From positions 1,643,501 through 1,707,500 of the forward strand of contig NZ_CP090959.1 in assembly GCF_024138675.1 (NCBI RefSeq): a stretch of 64,000 nt of DNA. Direction: 5' to 3'. Positions 58,917-64,000 of the stretch are shown piece after piece. This DNA comes from Simiduia sp. 21SJ11W-1. Its GTDB lineage: Bacteria; Pseudomonadota; Gammaproteobacteria; Pseudomonadales; Cellvibrionaceae. The position numbers were made by a program, and so were the translations under genes. The notes beneath the pieces were generated by a model. The model did no database searches. It saw only the letters and a list, made by a program, of their open reading frames with translations, and was not told the origin of the DNA. Position 1 is the first letter of the stretch; every line of letters starts with the position of its first letter.

Positions 58917-61109
58917 ATGACCAAATATGATTTTTTTGCCACCTGCCCAAAAGGCCTGGAAAACCTGCTGTTTACAGAGCTTCAGGCGCTGGGCGCCGAA
59001 ACCCTGCGTGAAACGGTGGCGGGTGTGTATTTCACAGGGGAGCTTAGCCTTGGCTATCGCGCGTGCTTGTGGAGCCGTCTGGCCAACAAAATTCTACTGC
59101 CACTCAACCAGTTTTCTGTGTCCAGCGATCAGGATTTATACGATGGTGTGGCGGCGGTGCCGTGGGCGGAGCACGTGAGCCCGTCGTCCACCTTTGTGGT
59201 GGATTTCTCGGGCAGCAGCTTTGCCATTCGCAATACCCAGTTCGGCGCCCTTAAAACCAAAGATGCCATTGTGGATGCGTTGCGCACGGCCACTGGCGAG
59301 CGGCCCTCTATTGCAAAGCAAAACCCCGATTTGCGGGTTAACGTGCGGTTATCGCGCGGGCGCGCAACCGTGAGCCTGGATCTCTCCGGTGAAAGCCTGC
59401 ACCGCCGGGGCTACCGCCTGAAGCAGGGGGCCGCGCCCTTGAAAGAAAACCTGGCCGCGGCTGTGTTGTTGCGTGCAGGCTGGCCTGCAGTGGCGGCCAA
59501 GGGGGGCGCCTTAATAGACCCGATGTGCGGCTCTGGCACCTTGTTGATTGAAGCCGCGCTAATGGCCGCAGACATTGCGCCGGGCCTATTGCGCCCGCGT
59601 TTTGGCTTTGAGCGCTGGCTGCAACACCAGAACGATTTGTGGCTGTCGCTGCGTGAAGAGGCCCGTGAACGAAAGCGTGCAGGCCTTGCCAAGCCCCTGC
59701 CTGAAATTCGCGGATACGATGCCGATGTGCACGTTATTCGCGCGGCCGAGGCAAATGTGCTCACCGCCAAGCTCGATCACTGGGTGAGGCTCAGTCGCAA
59801 AGAGCTCAAAGATTTTACCCAGCCCACCCATAAGCAGCTGGAGGCGGGCATGGTGGTGACCAATCCGCCCTACGGTGAGCGCCTGGGCGATGCCGATGCG
59901 CTGGCATATTTGTATCGCTACTTAGGCGATCGCATGCGTGAATCTTTCGGCGGTTGGCAGTTGGCAATTTTTACCGGCAACCCGGCCCTGTGCCATGAGC
60001 TGGGTATGAAGGCCCATAAAAAATACAAGCTCTATAATGGCACCCTGGAAAGCGAGTTATTACTGTTTGATGTGCATGCGCGCGACGAGCAGGCACTTGC
60101 CGCCGCCCGTGAAGCCCAGAGCCTAGAGCGCCGCGCCTATGTGCCCGCAGAGGTCACGTTGAGTGCCGGTGCGGAAATGTTTGCCAACCGCTTAAAGAAA
60201 AATCAAAAGCAGTTGGCGAAATGGCTGAAAAAAGAATCCATTGAATGCTACCGCTTATACGATGCCGACATGCCCGAATACGCCGTCGCTATTGATGTGT
60301 ATGGCCCCTTGGTACATGTGCAGGAATACGCCGCGCCCAGCAGTGTGGATGAGCGCGCAGCCAAGCGCCGTTTTGATGATATAAAAGCGGCAATTCCCGT
60401 GGCCTTGGGGGTAGACCCCGCCGATGTCAGCTATAAGCAGCGGCGTCGCAATAGCGGAAGTAGCCAATACGAGAAGTTATCTGTGCGCACCAAGCGCGAG
60501 CCCATCAGTGTGCGTGAAGGGCAGGTGAAGTTGTTGGTGGATGTGTGGCAGTACCTCGATAGCGGCCTGTTTTTGGATCATCGCCCACTGAGGTTGCGCA
60601 TTGCCAGCGAGGCGCGCAACAAACGTTTTCTGAATTTATTCTGTTACACCGCAAGCGCCAGCGTGCACGCAGCTGTGGCGGGTGCCAAGTACACGCTGAG
60701 TGTGGATATGTCGCGCACTTATCTGGATTGGGCGCGCAAAAATTTCGCAGAAAATGGTTTGGGCGAACAGAAAAACCGCCTGGAGCAGGCCGATTGCATG
60801 CAGTGGCTTCGCACGGCAGAAGGCGAATACGATCTGATCATGTTAGACCCGCCGAGCTTTTCCAATTCCAAGCGTATGGATGGCGTATTGGATGTGCAGC
60901 GTGATCATGGGCAGCTAATCGACGATGCCATGCGGCTATTAGCCGCCAGCGGTACCTTGTACTTTTCAAACAATCTACGCACTTTCGTGCTGGATGAAAG
61001 TGTGCAGGCGCGCTACAACGTAGAAAATATTTCCCCTCAAACGCTGGATAAGGATTTTCAGCGCAACAGCAAAATACACCAGTGCTGGAAAATCACGCAT
61101 CGCGATTGA
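58917..61109 (+). CDS. rlmL: Bifunctional 23S rRNA methyltransferase RlmKL
   Basis: A 730-residue fused enzyme from ATG 58917 (MTKYDFFATCPKGLENLL). The N-terminal THUMP domain (about 45-155) and RlmL half (about 160-400) have GALIDPMCGSGTLLIEAALMA and NPPYGERL and methylate G2445. The RlmK half (about 430-730) has FLNLFCYTASASVHA and LDPPSFSNSKRM and methylates G2069. Length and motif order match E. coli RlmKL (702). It is divergent from rmf, linking two ribosome-related genes. Confidence 0.95.
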   Translation: MTKYDFFATCPKGLENLLFTELQALGAETLRETVAGVYFTGELSLGYRACLWSRLANKILLPLNQFSVSSDQDLYDGVAAVPWAEHVSPSSTFVVDFSGSSFAIRNTQFGALKTKDAIVDALRTATGERPSIAKQNPDLRVNVRLSRGRATVSLDLSGESLHRRGYRLKQGAAPLKENLAAAVLLRAGWPAVAAKGGALIDPMCGSGTLLIEAALMAADIAPGLLRPRFGFERWLQHQNDLWLSLREEARERKRAGLAKPLPEIRGYDADVHVIRAAEANVLTAKLDHWVRLSRKELKDFTQPTHKQLEAGMVVTNPPYGERLGDADALAYLYRYLGDRMRESFGGWQLAIFTGNPALCHELGMKAHKKYKLYNGTLESELLLFDVHARDEQALAAAREAQSLERRAYVPAEVTLSAGAEMFANRLKKNQKQLAKWLKKESIECYRLYDADMPEYAVAIDVYGPLVHVQEYAAPSSVDERAAKRRFDDIKAAIPVALGVDPADVSYKQRRRNSGSSQYEKLSVRTKREPISVREGQVKLLVDVWQYLDSGLFLDHRPLRLRIASEARNKRFLNLFCYTASASVHAAVAGAKYTLSVDMSRTYLDWARKNFAENGLGEQKNRLEQADCMQWLRTAEGEYDLIMLDPPSFSNSKRMDGVLDVQRDHGQLIDDAMRLLAASGTLYFSNNLRTFVLDESVQARYNVENISPQTLDKDFQRNSKIHQCWKITHRD

Positions 61110-61139
61110 GATTGTTAATATTTCTGTGTGGTTTAAGCT

Positions 61140-61175
61140 AAAGCGCCAAAGGCAGATGCCGGTGGCGCTTTTTTT
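61140..61175 (+). terminator. Rho-independent terminator of rlmKL
   Basis: AAGCGCC (61141-61147) pairs with GGCGCTT (61164-61170), followed by a run of T to 61175. A smaller GGCA/TGCC stem sits inside the loop. Confidence 0.8.
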
Positions 61176-61205
61176 ATGTTTTTTAGCGGGCGCTACTAAT
61201 GATTG

Positions 61206-62570
61206 CTACAGGCCGCACTCGGTGCGTATGGCGCGGGCAAAGGCCTGGCTTGCTGCGCCAAGTTCAGCGCGCCTTGCGGCACCTGTGCCTTCGCTATAAC
61301 AAAAAGACAGCCGCAGTTGGTTGAGCCCCGCCTTGGGGTTGCGCACGCGTGCATCGGCCGGAAAAAAGCTGAAAGTAGGGATGGTAACTACCCCGTATTC
61401 GGCCACTAAACGCTCGGTAAAGGCCTTATCGCAGCGAATGCTTGGGTGGTTTAGGGTAAAGACCGAGAAAAAACCGGCGCCCGGTGTGGTCCAGCCAAAT
61501 AGCTCTGGTGTATCCCCCAATTTTTCTGCAAGCGTTGAAAGCAGTATTTCACGATTTTCCCGGTACACACGGATTTTTTCTTCGGCTACCGGCCACAGGC
61601 TTTCGCGCGGTTTAAATTGATCATCCAGCAAAAACGATTCAAAGCCACAGAGTGCCTCTGGGTTGTGCATTAAAAAGTCTGCACTGGCTTCGGTCATTAG
61701 CAGCTGGGTGAGCGGCACCTTGGCACCGCCTGCAATGGTGAGTGTGGCCTCGGTATAAATGAATCCGATGCGCGGGCCCGGCAGGCCAATTTTAGAGGCG
61801 GTAAACAGGTGTACTGTTTGCTCGGGCGCCAGGCTTATGAAGGGCAGGGGGCGCGCCTCGGGTGCTTCAAAATTGATATAGCTGTAAGGAGCATCCTCAA
61901 CCAATAATACATCGGCATTGGCCAGCACCTTGATGATTTCCTGGCGCCGTTGCGCGCTAAAGGATATGCCGCCGGGGTTATGGCCATCGGGTACTGTGTA
62001 GTAAAAGGCAACGTCGTAGCCGTCGGCGCGCGCTTGCCTGATTTGCGCGGCCAATGCCTCGCAATCCGGGCCTTCGTTATCCATTTCTACCGAATAGATG
62101 CGCGCCTTTTGGTAGAGGCTGGCCCGCGCAAGGAAGCCCGCGTAGGTGGGGGCATCGGTGATGTAGGCCACTTTGTTGCCCGAGCGCTCAAACAGTGAAC
62201 ACAATAAATTGATACCGCCGGTGGAACCAACGGTGGGAATCAGGTGTTCGGGCGCTAAATCTGCCTTGAAGTCTGCCCCGTATATGTTGGCGAACAACTC
62301 ACGGGTGCGCAGTGCGCCTTGGGTATCTGTGTAGCCGTAAAGCGGCTGCAAAACCGCTTTGGTGCCCGTGGTTTGCCCGAGGTGCGCGTAGTAGGCATCT
62401 TTGTGGGCCAAAAACGCCGTAGGGTCTGTAACCTCGGGGTGCGGGTAGCCAGCGCCCAGGTGGTGTAGGGCCAGGCCCTTGGATTTGGCAATTTGCGCAA
62501 GCTTCGGCAGGGCGGCGGCCATTTCGCGGGTTACGCTCACGGGAGCTTGGGTGAGTTGGGTTGCATGCAT
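61206..62570 (-). CDS. PLP-dependent aminotransferase (class I/II)
   Basis: A 454-residue fold-type-I aminotransferase. GSTGGINLLCSLF (cofactor phosphate region), AYITDAPTYAGFLARA, TVPDGHNPGG with the conserved Asn, VEDAPYSYINF and the Schiff-base lysine in FTASKIGLPGPRIGFIYT are present. The C-terminal Arg in LNQLRLSFCYSEG would bind the substrate carboxylate. The VPDGHNPGG and ASKIGLPG forms fit the LysN/MocR-like (2-aminoadipate or aromatic) group, but the donor is unknown. It is divergent from uvrB. Confidence 0.85.
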   Translation of the reverse strand: MHATQLTQAPVSVTREMAAALPKLAQIAKSKGLALHHLGAGYPHPEVTDPTAFLAHKDAYYAHLGQTTGTKAVLQPLYGYTDTQGALRTRELFANIYGADFKADLAPEHLIPTVGSTGGINLLCSLFERSGNKVAYITDAPTYAGFLARASLYQKARIYSVEMDNEGPDCEALAAQIRQARADGYDVAFYYTVPDGHNPGGISFSAQRRQEIIKVLANADVLLVEDAPYSYINFEAPEARPLPFISLAPEQTVHLFTASKIGLPGPRIGFIYTEATLTIAGGAKVPLTQLLMTEASADFLMHNPEALCGFESFLLDDQFKPRESLWPVAEEKIRVYRENREILLSTLAEKLGDTPELFGWTTPGAGFFSVFTLNHPSIRCDKAFTERLVAEYGVVTIPTFSFFPADARVRNPKAGLNQLRLSFCYSEGTGAARRAELGAASQAFARAIRTECGL

Positions 62571-62699
62571 GGTTTGGTCACTGACAGCGATAATAGTCTC
62601 GCCATGATGCGTAATGGCGCTTGAAATCTCAAGAGAGCGGTCGCTGGTAGTGCTTTGCTTTGTTAAACTTTTGCGCCTGGTGCCCCTCTGGAATTTGCT

Positions 62700-64000
62700 A
62701 TGAAGCCTTTTGTTGTAAACAGTAAGTTTGAGCCCGCTGGCGATCAGCCCACGGCCATAGCAGGCCTTGTGAAGGGGCTAGAGGCAGGCCTTGCGCACCA
62801 AACGCTGCTGGGTGTTACAGGATCGGGTAAAACCTTCACCATCGCCAATGTGATTGCCCAGATGCAGCGCCCCACCATGGTCATGGCACCCAACAAAACC
62901 CTGGCTGCGCAGTTATACGGTGAATTCAAGGAATTCTTTCCGGAAAACGCAGTGGAGTATTTCGTGTCTTACTACGATTACTACCAGCCGGAAGCCTATG
63001 TGCCGTCGTCAGATACGTTTATTGAAAAAGACGCCTCGATAAACGAGCACATAGAGCAGATGCGTCTATCTGCCACTAAAGCGCTTATGGAGCGCAAAGA
63101 CGCCATTGTAGTGGCGACGGTTTCCGCGATTTACGGCCTGGGTGACCCAGAGGCCTACCTGAAAATGGTGATCCATCTGGTGCGCGGTGATCGGGTAGAT
63201 CAGCGCACCTTGCTGCGCCGCTTGGCGGAGTTGCAATACACCCGCAATGACATGGATTTTCACCGTGCTACCTATCGCGTGCGCGGTGAAATAATTGATA
63301 TCTACCCGGCAGATTCCGATGCCGATGCCGTGCGCGTTGAATTGTTCGACGATGAAATTGAACAAATCACATTGTTTGACCCGCTCACCGGTGCCCCTAT
63401 TCGCAAGGTAGCACGCTTCACTGTTTACCCCAAGTCTCACTATGTGACGCCCCGCGAGCGCATTTTGGAGGCAGTTGAACAAATTAAAGTGGATTTGGCC
63501 GAGCGGCTTCTGCATTTGCGCGCCACCAATCAACTGGTTGCCGCCGAGCGTCTGGAGCAGCGCACCCGTTACGATATAGAAATGATGGTGGAGCTGGGCT
63601 ACTGCAACGGCATTGAAAACTATTCCCGCTATTTGTCTGGCCGCGAGCCCGGGGCTGCGCCGCCCACACTGTTTGATTACCTGCCGCCCGATGCCTTGCT
63701 GGTGATTGATGAATCCCACGTGGGCATTCCGCAAATCGGTGGTATGTACCGCGGTGATCGCTCGCGCAAGGAAACTCTGGTGGAATACGGGTTTCGCTTG
63801 CCCTCGGCACTAGATAACCGCCCCATGCGCTTTGATGAATGGGAGCGGCTGGCACCGCAGATGATTTTTGTATCGGCCACCCCTGGCGATTATGAAAAAG
63901 AACACGCAGGCCAAGTGGTAGAGCAGGTGGTGCGTCCCACGGGGCTTGTTGACCCGCAAGTGGAGGTGCGGCCCGCGCAAACCCAGGTGGATGATGCGCT
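62700..64000 (+). CDS. uvrB: Excinuclease ABC subunit B (cut by the window end)
   Basis: The first 433 codons are present; the gene runs past base 64000. It starts at ATG 62700 ([20 protein letters not shown]). Helicase motif I is [12 protein letters not shown], and the damage-loading beta-hairpin is [21 protein letters not shown]. Later [19 protein letters not shown]-type [16 protein letters not shown] and SATPGDYE follow. UvrB verifies DNA damage and loads UvrC in nucleotide excision repair. No CTGT-N8-ACAG LexA box is seen in the 129-bp upstream region. Confidence 0.96.
   Translation, partial: MKPFVVNSKFEPAGDQPTAIAGLVKGLEAGLAHQTLLGVTGSGKTFTIANVIAQMQRPTMVMAPNKTLAAQLYGEFKEFFPENAVEYFVSYYDYYQPEAYVPSSDTFIEKDASINEHIEQMRLSATKALMERKDAIVVATVSAIYGLGDPEAYLKMVIHLVRGDRVDQRTLLRRLAELQYTRNDMDFHRATYRVRGEIIDIYPADSDADAVRVELFDDEIEQITLFDPLTGAPIRKVARFTVYPKSHYVTPRERILEAVEQIKVDLAERLLHLRATNQLVAAERLEQRTRYDIEMMVELGYCNGIENYSRYLSGREPGAAPPTLFDYLPPDALLVIDESHVGIPQIGGMYRGDRSRKETLVEYGFRLPSALDNRPMRFDEWERLAPQMIFVSATPGDYEKEHAGQVVEQVVRPTGLVDPQVEVRPAQTQVDDA

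Overview
The window is a typical free-living Gammaproteobacteria chromosome segment: about 55 tightly packed genes and six tRNA genes. GC content is moderately high by eye. I see no insertion sequence, prophage, integrase, CRISPR array or rRNA operon. The mix of genes suggests an aerobic marine or environmental heterotroph, perhaps near the Cellvibrionales. It includes a Cpx-type envelope-stress system, the Na+-pumping oxaloacetate decarboxylase OadGAB, a large NAD-dependent glutamate dehydrogenase, a MoxR/Bat operon, kynureninase, coniferyl-aldehyde-type dehydrogenase, and RMF next to RlmKL. The taxonomic placement is inference from gene content.

Layout. 1-1487: cpxA (start only) and cpxR, divergent from a Spy/CpxP-like gene across a perfect CpxR box. 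1588-5926: srmB-like helicase, ABC exporter and dusC on the minus strand. 6142-9542: oadGAB operon closed by a terminator. 9608-13775: degV, cheX, an exported metallo-beta-lactamase-fold hydrolase overlapping a GST gene, an Lrp regulator and ppnP. 13880-16551: tRNA-Asn, a J-domain protein, an RsmC/RlmG-type methyltransferase and rsuA. 16541-18875: TetR regulator divergent from an aldehyde dehydrogenase, with an operator-like palindrome inside the promoter. 18956-20726: truC and folD. 21203-21593: tRNA-Pro, -Arg and -His. 21703-26380: threonine aldolase, an exported formamidase-like hydrolase overlapping kynU, and an orphan PAS histidine kinase. 26549-26748: tRNA-Val and tRNA-Asp.

26749-31635: a possible 28-residue acidic peptide, a coiled-coil protein with a Cys/His-rich tail, a PLP desulfhydrase-like enzyme, a double cNMP-binding/rhodanese protein and a DUF1853 protein. 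31726-38242: nadK, a phosphoesterase, rhomboid, DUF1315, DUF2797 and pepN, all co-directional. 38387-43225: DUF4124 protein, a lone prepilin, an unknown protein, an AraC-HTH/HDOD fusion and a TSUP permease. 43510-51339: cytochrome b561 and the six-gene moxR-DUF58-DUF4381-batA-batB/C-batD operon. 51555-57856: gdh2, DUF2835 and pyrD. 57929-61109: rmf and rlmKL on either side of a 0.78-kb structured gap. 61206-64000: an aminotransferase divergent from uvrB, which runs off the end.

Most of the window is ordinary. The least explained items are the AraC-HTH/HDOD fusion, the coiled-coil protein with its Cys/His tail and the small acidic ORF upstream, the 183-residue unknown divergent from the HDOD gene, the structured rmf-rlmKL gap, a 16-bp degenerate tandem repeat at 43232-43310, and a pentanucleotide repeat made of overlapping start codons in the orphan kinase. 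I found no clear multi-gene novel system.
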